A stretch of DNA of 64,000 nt from Thalassospira profundimaris (GCF_003326795.1 NZ_JPWI01000012.1:102254-166253), one strand, 5' to 3'. Shown: positions 27,064-36,218, numbered from the stretch's first letter. Made by a program: numbers and translations. Notes: generated by a model not told the origin, from the letters alone.

Positions 27064-27113
27064 CTGGCCGACAGGCGGGACAGGGTTTGGGTGCGGGGTT
27101 GCCTGCCGGCCAG
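27064..27113 (-). ncRNA. Long hairpin in the 3' region of the SOS-boxed small gene
   Basis: CTGGCCGACAGGC and GCCTGCCGGCCAG pair over 13 positions with one mismatch around a 24-base loop. It lies between the stop of the 43-residue gene and its terminator, so it would sit in a structured 3' untranslated region. A separate small RNA is possible. Confidence 0.35.
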
Positions 27114-27192
27114 ATGCCCGTGATGGACTAAAGCGACGGTGGCTTAAGGTCCGGGCCTCACAGATTTCAAGTCGATTTCAATAGGGAACTTT

Positions 27193-27324
27193 TCAGACAA
27201 GACCGCGAAGGCTCTGTGCCATGCCCAAGGCGATCACGAACAGGAAGAAACCTGTACTGCCGACAATCGCAACGGTGCTGCAAAGCTCATTCAGGCGGGT
27301 CGGGTTTTCGATCAATTTGTGCAT
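27193..27324 (-). CDS. 43-residue single-pass membrane protein under SOS control
   Basis: A short frame of 43 residues with an ideal AGGAGG 7 bases before the ATG. The protein starts MHKLIENPTRLNELC, has one strongly hydrophobic segment from about residue 17 to 36 (AIVGSTGFFLFVIALGM) and a short basic tail. Two alphaproteobacterial SOS boxes (27362-27376 and 27383-27397) flank its predicted -35. Small SOS-induced membrane proteins such as Caulobacter SidA (29 residues) block division by acting on the divisome. This gene has the same size range, topology and regulation, but the sequence itself gives no homology. Function by analogy only. Confidence 0.75.
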   Translation of the reverse strand: MHKLIENPTRLNELCSTVAIVGSTGFFLFVIALGMAQSLRGLV

Positions 27325-27353
27325 GGGATGTCCTCCTCAATCTGTCTGGGGAA

Positions 27354-27397
27354 AACATACTGTTCTGATTTTGTTCCAGCAAGAACAAAGTTGGAAC
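27354..27397 (-). promoter_or_regulatory. SOS promoter with two LexA boxes
   Basis: GTTC-TGATTTT-GTTC (27362-27376) and GAAC-AAAGTTG-GAAC (27383-27397) each match the alphaproteobacterial LexA consensus GTTC-N7-GTTC. On the minus strand TTGCTG (27377-27382), exactly 17 bases and TATGTT (27354-27359) form the promoter, with one box filling the spacer and the other just upstream. The gene they drive starts at 27324. Confidence 0.8.
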
Positions 27398-27454
27398 AAA
27401 TTGGGGTGGTTGTCTTTATATTATTGAAAATAAACGATTTTATGTCGATCTTAA

Positions 27455-27486
27455 ATGTTCTCATTTTGGCGGGTGAATGAGAACAT
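27455..27486. promoter_or_regulatory. Perfect 11+10+11 dyad
   Basis: ATGTTCTCATT and AATGAGAACAT flank a TTGGCGGGTG spacer. It lies in the 363-base gap between the SOS-boxed small gene and the membrane-protein gene at 27688. It could be an operator or the stem of an RNA hairpin. It does not fit the SOS consensus. Nothing else in the gap is recognisable. Confidence 0.45.
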
Positions 27487-27687
27487 CTGCTTGGATTGTT
27501 GAGACTCGGGTTGAACAGAGGGCGCAGAAAACTGCGCTTCTACGCGAGTCCTCATGTTTCTGAAACGGTTGGCGGGATATCCGGCTTGAAAAGGGAACAC
27601 TGGCCTTACCCGGGCGCTATGAATTTGTTATGCCTTTATGCATACTTTAGAAATTTAAAACGGTGCGTCTCAAACTGGAGGTGGTGT

Positions 27688-28155
27688 ATGGGCAAGGACA
27701 GTAAACTGACCGAAGCGCAAGTCGAGTTCTACTCAGATAAGCTTTGCTTCCTGTGGGAGCAGTATATGAAATTTCTTGGAGTTGGCATCATTGCCTCGGG
27801 CGCTACTTTGGGATTGCTCGCAAATGCAGCCACGCAGAGATTGGTAACACAGGAGATATCTCTGGTATTCAGTCTGGCAATTGGCCTGGCCGGTATCGGT
27901 GGTGCATGTTTTCTGGGGTGCCGGTGGATGTGCCAGATTGTGATGGAGCGTCAGATTTATGCTGATCCCAAGGTTGCCAAAGAATACTTTGCGTTGGTGA
28001 ACACATCCGAGCCATCAGCGCTCAAATATGAGTCGCGTGTAGAATTCTACTACTGGCTCAATAACCGGGTGAAGTTTGTAGCTGCAGGCTGCCTAATCTC
28101 CTCTTGGATCTGCGCAATCTGGGCGGTCATTTACGTGGTGGTTACGGCGGCATAG
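27688..28155 (+). CDS. Hypothetical membrane protein, 155 residues
   Basis: The ATG at 27688 has GGAGG nine bases upstream. The protein has three likely membrane helices (residues about 28-48, 57-80 and 130-153) with a cytoplasmic or periplasmic middle region rich in aromatic and charged residues (YADPKVAKEYFALVN). No family was recognised. Base composition around it looks more AT-rich than the flanking genes by eye, so it may be accessory. Its partner is unknown; the SOS-boxed gene lies on the other side of a 363-base gap. Confidence 0.65.
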   Translation: MGKDSKLTEAQVEFYSDKLCFLWEQYMKFLGVGIIASGATLGLLANAATQRLVTQEISLVFSLAIGLAGIGGACFLGCRWMCQIVMERQIYADPKVAKEYFALVNTSEPSALKYESRVEFYYWLNNRVKFVAAGCLISSWICAIWAVIYVVVTAA

Positions 28156-28582
28156 ATCTAAACCCTGTGACCGATTTTTTAATGACTCAAATAGTTGATT
28201 TTTTCTTCTTACATCTGCGTGCTGTAAGGTTGTATTGTTGGATTTGATTTCGGCTGTTGTGGGACGTGTTTCGCAACAAATTGTTACGGTTCAACCAGAT
28301 TCCGGTAAAGGCGCCGGTTTTGCGTTTGATCGCAGTGGTCTTGCCCCCAGAGATCGTGTAACAGTGCGCCTAAAGCCGCCACTTCGCAGCCTTGCTGATC
28401 AGGACACAGCAGCGCTGTCTGGAACGGTCGGGAAGGTCAGACATTCAAACATTGCCATGGGTGCTTGCCCGCCGGAAATGTTTCAGACGCAGAAATGCAT
28501 CATGTTTACCATCCCGAATATGCCCGCTTTGCATCATTTATGGCCTGTCCATATCTGTGCAGAAGGGCGAAAGCACAAGCCG

Positions 28583-28653
28583 CATCGGGAAAACCCGATG
28601 TTGTTATCACGGCAAATGCCGTGTCCCGGTAGCCTGCCAGGATCATCTGATCC
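28583..28653. promoter_or_regulatory. Three tandem hairpins in the zwf leader
   Basis: CATCGGG-AAAA-CCCGATG (28583-28600), CACGGCA-AA-TGCCGTG (28608-28623) and GGATCA-TC-TGATCC (28640-28653) follow each other just before zwf. All arms pair perfectly. The 548-base gap before zwf holds no supported protein gene; an open frame across it has no family signal. The hairpins could control the ED operon message or mark the end of a small RNA. Confidence 0.4.
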
Positions 28654-28703
28654 GGGGTCCCACCTTGGCGACGGGAAGGAAACGTTGGAAGGCTAAGGGC
28701 AGA

Positions 28704-30191
28704 ATGAGACAAAGGCTTAAGCATCGTATCGCTGATATCGTGATTTTCGGTGGGACCGGAGATTTGGCGTTACGGAAACTGTTCCCCGCACTCTATGAAA
28801 TGGAACGTACCGGGCGTTTCGATGATGAAACCCGCATCTTTGGCGCTTCGCGCAGCGAACATAGCGACGAGGAATTCCGCTCCAAACTGGAAGAAGCCGG
28901 GAAAAAATTCATCCCCAAGGGCGAGTTTGACGCCAAAATCTGGACCAAATTCGCAAGCCGCATCGGCTATGTGCAGGTCTCTGCCGATGACGAGGCTGGC
29001 TTCAAGCTTCTGTATGATAAACTGTCCGATCAGCCTGATCGTGACCGTGTCTATTATTTCTCGACCAGCCCGGCGTTGTTTGCCGATATGGCCTTTAACC
29101 TGAAAAAGGTTGGTCTGGTCACACCGAATTCCCGTGTCGTGCTTGAAAAGCCGCTGGGCCACGATCTTGAAAGCTGCCGTGAAATCAACGGCCAGATCGG
29201 TGATGTCTTTGACGAGAACCAGATTTTCCGTATCGATCATTATCTTGGCAAGGAAACGGTGCAGAACCTGATGATTCTGCGCTTTGCCAATGCGATGTTC
29301 GAACCGCTCTGGAACAGTGCACATATCGATCACGTTCAGATCACAGTGGGCGAGGAAGTCGGTGTCGAAGGGCGCTGGTCCTATTATGACGATGCCGGTG
29401 CGATGCGCGACATGGTCCAGAACCATATGTTGCAGTTGCTGTGCCTTGTTGCGATGGAGCCGCCCTATGTCCTTGATCAGGACGCGGTGCGCGATGAAAA
29501 GGTCAAGGTTCTTAAGGCCCTGCAACCGATCACGGATGCCAATATCGATACCGCAACCGTGCGCGGTCAGTATCGCAAGGGCGCTGTCGGTGGCAAGGAA
29601 GTGCCGGGCTACCTTGAAGAAGAAGGTGCCAATGTCGATAGCACCACCGAAACCTTTGTCGCAATCCGGGCAGAGCTCAATAACTGGCGCTGGGCCGGGG
29701 TTCCGTTCTATCTGCGTACGGGGAAACGTCTTCCGAAACGTCATTCGGAAATCGTGATCCAGTTCCGCGACGTGCCCCACCAGATTTTCCCGCTGGCAAA
29801 ATCCATGACCAACTATCAGGCCAACAAGCTGGTTCTGCGCCTGCAGCCTGATGACGGTATCCATCTGGTTCTGAATAACAAGAACCCGGGGCCGGGGCTT
29901 GTGCGTTTGCGCCCGACGGCGCTTAACCTGTCATTCGCCGAGGCCTTTGGTGGCCGAAGCCCGGATGCCTATGAGCGTCTGTTGCTTGATGCGATTGATG
30001 GCAACAACACGCTGTTTGTGCGTCGTGACGAACAGGACATCGCCTGGCAGTGGGTCGATGCCATTCAGGAAGCCTGGCAGAACAACCATGTTACGCCCAA
30101 AGGCTACACTTCTGGAACGTGGGGCCCGTCAGCAGCCATTGCGCTGATTGAACGTGATGGACGGACCTGGAACGAAGAAGCCGGGTTCTAG
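28704..30191 (+). CDS. zwf: Glucose-6-phosphate 1-dehydrogenase
   Basis: A 495-residue enzyme that oxidises glucose 6-phosphate to 6-phosphogluconolactone with NAD(P). The coenzyme motif FGGTGDLALRKL is near the N-terminus (about residues 14-25), and the active-site RIDHYLGKETVQN follows at about 175-187. The length is normal. The chosen ATG at 28704 begins the conserved domain; the open frame extends 104 codons further upstream without any similarity. It is the first gene of the Entner-Doudoroff operon with pgl, edd, glk and eda. Confidence 0.95.
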   Translation: MRQRLKHRIADIVIFGGTGDLALRKLFPALYEMERTGRFDDETRIFGASRSEHSDEEFRSKLEEAGKKFIPKGEFDAKIWTKFASRIGYVQVSADDEAGFKLLYDKLSDQPDRDRVYYFSTSPALFADMAFNLKKVGLVTPNSRVVLEKPLGHDLESCREINGQIGDVFDENQIFRIDHYLGKETVQNLMILRFANAMFEPLWNSAHIDHVQITVGEEVGVEGRWSYYDDAGAMRDMVQNHMLQLLCLVAMEPPYVLDQDAVRDEKVKVLKALQPITDANIDTATVRGQYRKGAVGGKEVPGYLEEEGANVDSTTETFVAIRAELNNWRWAGVPFYLRTGKRLPKRHSEIVIQFRDVPHQIFPLAKSMTNYQANKLVLRLQPDDGIHLVLNNKNPGPGLVRLRPTALNLSFAEAFGGRSPDAYERLLLDAIDGNNTLFVRRDEQDIAWQWVDAIQEAWQNNHVTPKGYTSGTWGPSAAIALIERDGRTWNEEAGF

Positions 30192-30261
30192 GAATGATGT
30201 TGCCCCGGCTTTGATGCCGGGGTGCCACATATTCCCCATGACCCCAATTCGGGAAGAGAAC

Positions 30262-30981
30262 ATGATTAACGAACGCATTTTCAAAAGCGGCGATGACATG
30301 CTTGCGGCAATGGTCAAGGAAACCATCGAGCGGCTGGAATTTGCCATTGCCACCCGTGGCCATGCCAGCATTGCTGTTGCCGGTGGCCGGTTCCCCAAGC
30401 CGCTTTTCCAGACCCTTTCAACCGCGCGCCTTGACTGGTCAAAGGTAACCGTCACCCTTGGCGATGATCGCTGGGTGGGGCTTGACGATGACCAGTCCAA
30501 TGAGAAGCTGGTGCGCGATAACCTGTTTATCAACGAAGCCCAGAATGCGCGCTTTGTGTCGCTGAAAACATCCGACAGCAACCCCGAAGACGCAATTGCA
30601 ACGGTTAGCGCCCGTCTGCGCACCGAAATGCACTGGCCGCTTGATATTGTCTTTTTGGGGATGGGGGACGACGGTCATACCGCATCACTTTTCCCGTCCT
30701 CAACGCCCGAAGCCCTGCGCAAGGGGCTTTATCCCGAACATGGCGAGGTGGTCGCTGCGGCACGCCCGACCGTATCCCCGGTCCCGCGCATCAGCATGAC
30801 TTTACCCGCCATCCTTAACGCCCGGTATATTGGTATCCATATTACCGGACAGTCCAAATGGTCGACCTTTGAAACCGCGAAAAACGGCACAGATATCGAA
30901 GAGATGCCAGTTCGCGCAATTTTGCAGCAGACTGACGTCCCCGTCGATCTGTGGTGGAGCGCCGAGAACCCGAAAGGCTGA
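30262..30981 (+). CDS. pgl: 6-phosphogluconolactonase
   Basis: A 239-residue lactonase of the DevB/Pgl type. [33 protein letters not shown] and [14 protein letters not shown] are the family motifs. It hydrolyses 6-phosphogluconolactone to 6-phosphogluconate, following zwf in the pathway and in gene order. The ATG at 30262 has GAAGAG upstream; an earlier in-frame start at 30148 would overlap zwf. Confidence 0.94.
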   Translation: MINERIFKSGDDMLAAMVKETIERLEFAIATRGHASIAVAGGRFPKPLFQTLSTARLDWSKVTVTLGDDRWVGLDDDQSNEKLVRDNLFINEAQNARFVSLKTSDSNPEDAIATVSARLRTEMHWPLDIVFLGMGDDGHTASLFPSSTPEALRKGLYPEHGEVVAAARPTVSPVPRISMTLPAILNARYIGIHITGQSKWSTFETAKNGTDIEEMPVRAILQQTDVPVDLWWSAENPKG

Positions 30982-30986
30982 GCCCC

Positions 30987-32819
30987 ATGAAACGTGAAAT
31001 AGAACAGATTACAAAACGCATTGTCGAGCGTTCCAAACCAACCCGCGAAGCCTATCTTGCCAAGATCGAAGCAGCAGCTTCTGATCGCCCGCATCGCTCT
31101 TCGCTGTCTTGTGGTAACCTTGCCCATGCCTCGGCAGGCTGTGGTGCAGCTGAAAAGGCCCGCATCAATGGGGACGAGGGTGCCAATCTTGGGATCGTGA
31201 CGTCCTATAATGACATGCTTTCGGCCCATCAGCCGCTTGGTGTCTATCCGGACCTGATCAAAAAGGCCGTGTTTGAAGCTGGCGCAACCGCACAGGTTGC
31301 CGGTGGCGTTCCTGCCATGTGTGACGGCGTGACACAGGGCCGTCCGGGCATGGAACTTAGCCTGTTCTCGCGCGACGTGATCGCGATGTCGACGGCGGTT
31401 TCCCTGTCTCATGACGTCTTTGACGGTGCGCTGTATCTTGGTGTTTGCGACAAGATCGTTCCGGGTCTTGTTATGGGTGCGCTTTCCTATGGCCATATTC
31501 CGGCGGTTTTTGTCCCGGCCGGTCCGATGCCGTCGGGTTTGCCCAACAATGAAAAGGCCCGCATTCGTCAGCTTTATGCTCAGGGCAAGGTTGGTCGCAA
31601 GGAACTGTTGGAGGCCGAAACCGCATCCTATCACAGCCCGGGCACCTGTACTTTCTATGGTACGGCAAACTCCAACCAGATGCTGATGGAAGTCATGGGC
31701 TTGCATCTTCCCGGTGCGGCATTTGTCAATCCGAATACCGAACTGCGTGATGCGCTTACCGAAGAGGCCGCACGTCGCGCCCTTCAGATCACCAAGCTTG
31801 GCAACGATTACCGCCCGATTGGCAAGATTCTTGACGAAAAGGCCTTTGTGAACGGCATCGTCGGTCTGCTTGCGACCGGTGGTTCGACCAACCATACCCT
31901 GCATCTGCCCGCCATGGCGCGGGCGGCCGGTATCGAACTGCGCTGGGACGATTTTGACGAACTGTCACGTATTGTGCCGCTTCTGTGCCGTGTTTATCCG
32001 AACGGTCAGGCCGATGTGAACCATTTCCACGCTGCGGGTGGCATGGGCTTTGTGATTTCCGATCTTCTGAAAAACGGCATCCTGCATCCGGATCTCGAAA
32101 CCATCCATAACGGTGGCATGGCCGCATACGGGACCGAGCCGTATCTTGATAATGGCAAGCTTGTATGGCGAGATGCCCCGGCAAACAGCCATGATGAAGA
32201 AATCCTGCGTCCGACCGAAAAGGCATTCAGTGCCGATGGCGGTCTGCGTATGCTTTCGGGCAATCTTGGCCGTTCCGTGATCAAGGTATCTGCTGTTAAG
32301 CCGGAAAACCGCGTGATCGAGGCTCCGGCAGCGGTGTTCACATCCCAGGAAGCCATGATGGATGCCTTCAAGGAAGGCAAACTGCATCGTGACGTGGTTT
32401 GTGTTGTGCGTTTCCAGGGACCGAAAGCCAATGGTATGCCTGAACTGCATAAACTGACCCCGCCGCTGGGCGTGCTTCAGGATCTTGGCTACAAGGTGGC
32501 TCTGGTTACCGATGGCCGTATGTCTGGTGCATCGGGCAAGGTTCCGGCTGCCATTCATGTGACGCCCGAAGCCATGATGAATGGCCCGATTGCCAAGGTG
32601 AAAGACGGCGACATCATTCGTCTGGATGCTGAAACCGGCGAGTTGCTTTTGAACGTGACCGAGGCCGAATTGGCAAAGCGTGATTTCGCGACCTTTGACA
32701 ACAAGGCCGAACATCAGGACGGCTTTGGCCGTGAAATGTTCGGTGTGTTCCGCGAACATGTTGGTCTGGCAGAATTGGGTGCCAGTGCCGCCTTCCCGGG
32801 GGAGGCTGAAGTCGCGTAA
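30987..32819 (+). CDS. edd: Phosphogluconate dehydratase
   Basis: A 610-residue [4Fe-4S] dehydratase that converts 6-phosphogluconate to 2-keto-3-deoxy-6-phosphogluconate. Family motifs include [51 protein letters not shown] and [20 protein letters not shown], whose cysteines hold the cluster, and [21 protein letters not shown]. The length matches Edd rather than IlvD. Start 30987 lies 6 bases after the pgl stop. Its stop overlaps the glk start by one base. Confidence 0.95.
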   Translation: MKREIEQITKRIVERSKPTREAYLAKIEAAASDRPHRSSLSCGNLAHASAGCGAAEKARINGDEGANLGIVTSYNDMLSAHQPLGVYPDLIKKAVFEAGATAQVAGGVPAMCDGVTQGRPGMELSLFSRDVIAMSTAVSLSHDVFDGALYLGVCDKIVPGLVMGALSYGHIPAVFVPAGPMPSGLPNNEKARIRQLYAQGKVGRKELLEAETASYHSPGTCTFYGTANSNQMLMEVMGLHLPGAAFVNPNTELRDALTEEAARRALQITKLGNDYRPIGKILDEKAFVNGIVGLLATGGSTNHTLHLPAMARAAGIELRWDDFDELSRIVPLLCRVYPNGQADVNHFHAAGGMGFVISDLLKNGILHPDLETIHNGGMAAYGTEPYLDNGKLVWRDAPANSHDEEILRPTEKAFSADGGLRMLSGNLGRSVIKVSAVKPENRVIEAPAAVFTSQEAMMDAFKEGKLHRDVVCVVRFQGPKANGMPELHKLTPPLGVLQDLGYKVALVTDGRMSGASGKVPAAIHVTPEAMMNGPIAKVKDGDIIRLDAETGELLLNVTEAELAKRDFATFDNKAEHQDGFGREMFGVFREHVGLAELGASAAFPGEAEVA

Positions 32820-33757
32820 TGATGCTGGTTGGTGATATCGGCGGGACCAATGCCCGCTTTGCCTGGCTGGACGAGGCCGGCAATCCCCATACACCGATGA
32901 CATTGCCGGTGCGCGAATATGCGACCATCGGCGATGCCATGCGGGACTTTATGGTCAAGACCGACTGTTCGGATTTGCGTGAATTTGCTGTCGCGGTGGC
33001 ATGCCCTGCCATGGCCGACACGATCAAGTTCACCAATAACCCGTGGGTGTTTTCCAAAGAGGCACTCAAGGCCGAATTCAATCTGGACCGCCTTGTTGTG
33101 GTCAATGATTTCACCGGTCTTGCCATGTCGGTACCGTATCTGGGCGACGAAGACCTGATCACGCTGTTTGATGGCCCCGGACGCCCGGGATTGCCATTGG
33201 CAGTGATCGGGGCCGGAACCGGGCTTGGTGTGTCGGGATTGCTGCCCCATGAAGGGCACTGGTTGCCAATTCAGGGCGAAGGCGGACATGTGTCCCTGCC
33301 TGCGGTTGACGATCTTGATTATGAGATCGTCAAATTCCTGACCCGGGAACTGGGCCGTGTGTCGGCCGAACGTATCCTGTCGGGCATGGGGATTGAAAAC
33401 CTGTATCGTGCATTGGCGGCGATTGATGGTGTTACGGTGGTCCCCAAAACCGCAGCCGAGGTTGTCGATGGTGCGCTTAAGGATGGTGACCCGCTTTGCC
33501 TTAAGGTACTGGAACGGTTCTGCCTGTTCATGGGCGGGGTTGCAGGGGATCTAGTCCTGACGCTTGGTGCCTTTGACGGGGTCTTTATCGGTGGCGGCAT
33601 CGGCCCGCGCATTGCCGACTATATGAAACAAAGCGGCCTGAAAGAGCGCATGATCGCCAAGGGCCGTTTCCATGATTTGATGAATGATGTGCCGGTGCGC
33701 CTGATGACGGCGAAATACCCGGCCCTGCTCGGTTGCGCCAAGATTTTGACGGCCTGA
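32819..33757 (+). CDS. glk: Glucokinase
   Basis: A 312-residue bacterial glucokinase of the ROK-independent Glk family. The N-terminal ATP-site motif is GDIGGTNARFAW, with FTNNPWVF, AVIGAGTGLGVSG, GEGGHVSLPA and FIGGGIGPRI following in order. It phosphorylates free glucose to feed zwf. The start overlaps the edd stop by one base (TAATG), so translation is coupled. Confidence 0.94.
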   Translation: MMLVGDIGGTNARFAWLDEAGNPHTPMTLPVREYATIGDAMRDFMVKTDCSDLREFAVAVACPAMADTIKFTNNPWVFSKEALKAEFNLDRLVVVNDFTGLAMSVPYLGDEDLITLFDGPGRPGLPLAVIGAGTGLGVSGLLPHEGHWLPIQGEGGHVSLPAVDDLDYEIVKFLTRELGRVSAERILSGMGIENLYRALAAIDGVTVVPKTAAEVVDGALKDGDPLCLKVLERFCLFMGGVAGDLVLTLGAFDGVFIGGGIGPRIADYMKQSGLKERMIAKGRFHDLMNDVPVRLMTAKYPALLGCAKILTA

Positions 33758-33780
33758 CCGGGAAACTGGAGGAATAGTTT

Positions 33781-34422
33781 ATGAGCCTTTCATCGCGTGA
33801 AATTCTGTCCAAAGCCCCGGTGGTGCCGGTTCTGGTGATCGAAGATGTTAACGATGCCGTGCCGCTCGCCAAGGCACTGGTTGCCGGTGGTCTGCCGGTG
33901 CTTGAAATCACCTTGCGTTCCGACGCAGCCGAGGAAAGCATCAAACGCATCATCGCCGAAGTCCCCGATGCCATCACCGGTGCCGGAACTGTGGTCAATG
34001 CCAAACAGATGGAACGCATGGCCGAAATCGGTTGTGCCTTTGCTGTTTCGCCGGGCCATACGGAAAGCTTGCTCAAGGCTGCTGCGGATACCGGATGTCC
34101 GTTGCTTCCCGGTGCCGGGACGCCGTCCGAAATCATGAACCTGATGGATCATGGCTATGACACATTGAAGTTCTTCCCGGCAGAACAGCAGGGCGGTGTT
34201 TCGATGCTCAAGGCGATTTCAGGTCCGCTGCCACAGGTTAAATTCTGCCCGACCGGTGGTGTGTCGCTGTCCAATCTGGCCGATTATCTTGCCCTGCCAA
34301 ACATCATTACGGTGGGCGGTTCGTGGGTCGCGCCCAAGGATGCGGTCAAGGCCGGTGACTGGGCAACCATCACCCGACTGGCACAGGAAGCAACCGACCG
34401 GGTCAATGCCCTGCGCGGGTAA
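33781..34422 (+). CDS. eda: 2-keto-3-deoxy-6-phosphogluconate aldolase
   Basis: A 213-residue KDPG/KHG aldolase. VPVLVIEDVNDAVPLAKAL, GLPVLEITLRS, GAGTV, KFFPAEQQGG (Schiff-base lysine) and FCPTGGV are all present. It cleaves KDPG to pyruvate and glyceraldehyde 3-phosphate, ending the operon. GGAGG precedes the ATG, 23 bases after glk. Confidence 0.95.
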   Translation: MSLSSREILSKAPVVPVLVIEDVNDAVPLAKALVAGGLPVLEITLRSDAAEESIKRIIAEVPDAITGAGTVVNAKQMERMAEIGCAFAVSPGHTESLLKAAADTGCPLLPGAGTPSEIMNLMDHGYDTLKFFPAEQQGGVSMLKAISGPLPQVKFCPTGGVSLSNLADYLALPNIITVGGSWVAPKDAVKAGDWATITRLAQEATDRVNALRG

Positions 34423-34444
34423 GATAACAAATCCTCATGCAAAT

Positions 34445-34474
34445 AAAAAAGGGACCCGTTCGGGTCCCTTTTTT
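34445..34474. terminator. Strong bidirectional terminator after eda
   Basis: A-run, GGGACCCG, TT, CGGGTCCC and T-run form a textbook hairpin. It also lies at the end of the DUF1127 gene on the other strand. Confidence 0.92.
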
Positions 34475-34493
34475 GCTGGTGGCCGCGAGGCGG

Positions 34494-34754
34494 TTAGCGG
34501 ATTTTGCGGGCGGGGAGCTCTTTTGAAATCCGGTCAACATACCAGCGTTCACCATCAAATTTGCGTTCCAGACCGACATCAAGAAGCTGTGCATCGCTCA
34601 GGGTGCTGAGAACTTCGCGCTGGTTCTTGCGTTTGCGGGCTTCAACTGAATATTTGACAATCCGGTTGAACAGCGCGCCGAACGGCATCCGTTTGGCAAT
34701 GGGGTCTGTTGCAATATCGAACCGGGCAGAATGTGCAGAAATCTGATGAGCCAT
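34494..34754 (-). CDS. DUF1127 family protein (first copy)
   Basis: An 86-residue protein whose C-terminal half carries the DUF1127 (YjiS-like) core: VLSTLSDAQLLDVGLER. The charged arginine-rich helix KRKNQREVLST precedes it. Small DUF1127 proteins of alphaproteobacteria affect RNA turnover and phosphate or carbon use (known in Agrobacterium and Rhodobacter). It is divergent from a LysR gene; a second DUF1127/LysR pair follows a little further on. Confidence 0.85.
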   Translation of the reverse strand: MAHQISAHSARFDIATDPIAKRMPFGALFNRIVKYSVEARKRKNQREVLSTLSDAQLLDVGLERKFDGERWYVDRISKELPARKIR

Positions 34755-34837
34755 GATGGCCTCCTGATATTTCTGGTTGAGTTGCGTCTTTGATGGTTCG
34801 ATCCTGTCATATGCAAAATAAAACAGGAATTCGGTTG

Positions 34838-34860
34838 TTTTGCAGATTTAATGTGCAAAA
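34838..34860. promoter_or_regulatory. 7+9+7 dyad TTTTGCA/TGCAAAA between DUF1127 and LysR genes
   Basis: TTTTGCA, GATTTAATG, TGCAAAA; perfect arms. It lies in the divergent 147-base gap and is a plausible LysR site. The duplicated gap downstream has a related TGCAAA-based element at 36313-36322. Confidence 0.5.
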
Positions 34861-34901
34861 ATAACCAGAACTTAAAAGCCGATGACAGATAAGGTGCAAA
34901 G

Positions 34902-35771
34902 ATGAACTGGAATGATCTGCGCTATTTCCTTGTTCTTGCCGACGAGGGCAGTCTTTCCGGGGCGGCACGCCGGTTGCGCAAGGAACATACGACCGTTGCC
35001 CGCCGGATCGAGGCCCTTGAGCTTGATGTTGGAACCAAACTGTTTGACCGGCTGCCGCGCGGCTGGCAACTGACAACAGCGGGACAGAACCTTGTCCCGG
35101 TTGCCGAGCGGGTCGAGGAAGAGGCTCTTGCCTTTGAACGACAGGCCAAAGGCGATGAAGCTGCCCACGGGGTGGTGCGCATATCGGTGCCGCCGGTTGC
35201 AGGGCGTGTGTTGTTTGCCCCGCGTCTTGCCCGGCTGCTAACAGCGCATAAGGGTCTGGAATTTGAAATCATCGGGGCGGCCAATATCGTTAACCTTGCC
35301 CGGCGCGAAGCCGATATTGCCGTACGCATGGTCACCCCGCGCGAACCGGGATTGATCACCCGAAAACTGGTGGAACTTGGTGTCGGGCTTTATGGCGCGG
35401 TGGGGTATCGCGACCGGGTTCCCAGCCGTGACTGGGAATTTTGTGGCTATGAGGATACCGCTTATGGTGCCTCGAAAAAGGAATGGGTACGCCATGTTCT
35501 GGGACGGGAATTACCATGCCGGTTTCGCGCAGATGATACCGAAACAGTTCGCCAGTTTATTGCTGCGGGCCACGGTGTTGGTGTTTTGCCCAGATATCTT
35601 GGCGACAGGGACGAACAACTTGAACTGATCCACGCCGATATTGACGGTAAAAGCCGTGAAACCGGCTGGATGGTGGTTCATCCTGATATGCGCAGATCGC
35701 CGGGGGTGCGGCTTGTGATGGATGCGCTGATCAAGGCCGCTGACGAAATATCCGAAGAATTTCAGGTCTAG
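34902..35771 (+). CDS. LysR family regulator (first copy)
   Basis: A 289-residue LysR-type regulator. The N-terminal helix-turn-helix (residues 1-60) has SLSGAARRLRKEHTTVARRIEAL, with the 'TVARRI' variant of the usual SRRI. A substrate-binding-protein-like effector domain follows. It is about 60 percent similar by eye to the copy at 36407. It is divergent from a DUF1127 gene and probably regulates it. Confidence 0.88.
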   Translation: MNWNDLRYFLVLADEGSLSGAARRLRKEHTTVARRIEALELDVGTKLFDRLPRGWQLTTAGQNLVPVAERVEEEALAFERQAKGDEAAHGVVRISVPPVAGRVLFAPRLARLLTAHKGLEFEIIGAANIVNLARREADIAVRMVTPREPGLITRKLVELGVGLYGAVGYRDRVPSRDWEFCGYEDTAYGASKKEWVRHVLGRELPCRFRADDTETVRQFIAAGHGVGVLPRYLGDRDEQLELIHADIDGKSRETGWMVVHPDMRRSPGVRLVMDALIKAADEISEEFQV

Positions 35772-35790
35772 TCATCCGGATCAAACAGGT

Positions 35791-35819
35791 AAAAGGCCCC
35801 CGCAGAACGGGAGCCTTTT
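35791..35819 (+). terminator. Terminator after the first LysR gene
   Basis: AAAAGGC-CCCCG and CGGGAGCCTTTT form a stem around CAGAA, followed by T residues. Confidence 0.75.
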
Positions 35820-35939
35820 CATGCCTGAGGGAGGCACATGTCATCATGTCGATACCCCTATCGGCATGATGACGGTTATCAAAGCGTGTCGATTGCCAGA
35901 GGATTGCAAGAGATCGGACCTTTGGCCGCTTTGATCTGC

Positions 35940-36218
35940 TTAGAAACGCGACTGGATGATATGGCCATCATGTTCGCGTTCCAAACCGATATCGCGCAGT
36001 TGATCGTCGCTCAGACGGTTCAGGTCCGCCCGGCTCTGATGGCGTTTGTAGGATGATATGACGGCATCAAGAATGCTCCGGATGATAGCGCCAATACCCT
36101 TGGTGGTGTTGGGGCGCGAGGACGGGGATGTGTGGCATTGCGCCGTCATCTCGGGCACGGATTTTGTCGAAACGCAACCAACGACGGGATTGCAATCGAT
36201 CTGGTTTGAAATAGCCAT
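35940..36218 (-). CDS. DUF1127 family protein (second copy)
   Basis: A 92-residue protein with the DUF1127 core LNRLSDDQLRDIGLER near the C-terminus, preceded by a basic helix (SYKRHQSRADLN). The N-terminal half differs from the first copy. It is divergent from the second LysR gene, repeating the arrangement of the first module. The start at 36218 is not certain; a shorter form is possible. Confidence 0.8.
   Translation of the reverse strand: MAISNQIDCNPVVGCVSTKSVPEMTAQCHTSPSSRPNTTKGIGAIIRSILDAVISSYKRHQSRADLNRLSDDQLRDIGLEREHDGHIIQSRF

Noticed and set aside
28235..28696. Open frame of 153 codons upstream of zwf
   Set aside because: No family signal, poor start, and it overlaps the three perfect hairpins and the long zwf frame extension.
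28770..29864. Long antisense open frame across zwf
   Set aside because: It is a shadow of the zwf frame caused by codon bias; it has no domain and no ribosome site.
30729..31904. Antisense open frame across pgl and edd
   Set aside because: Composition is a mirror of edd; no known motif.
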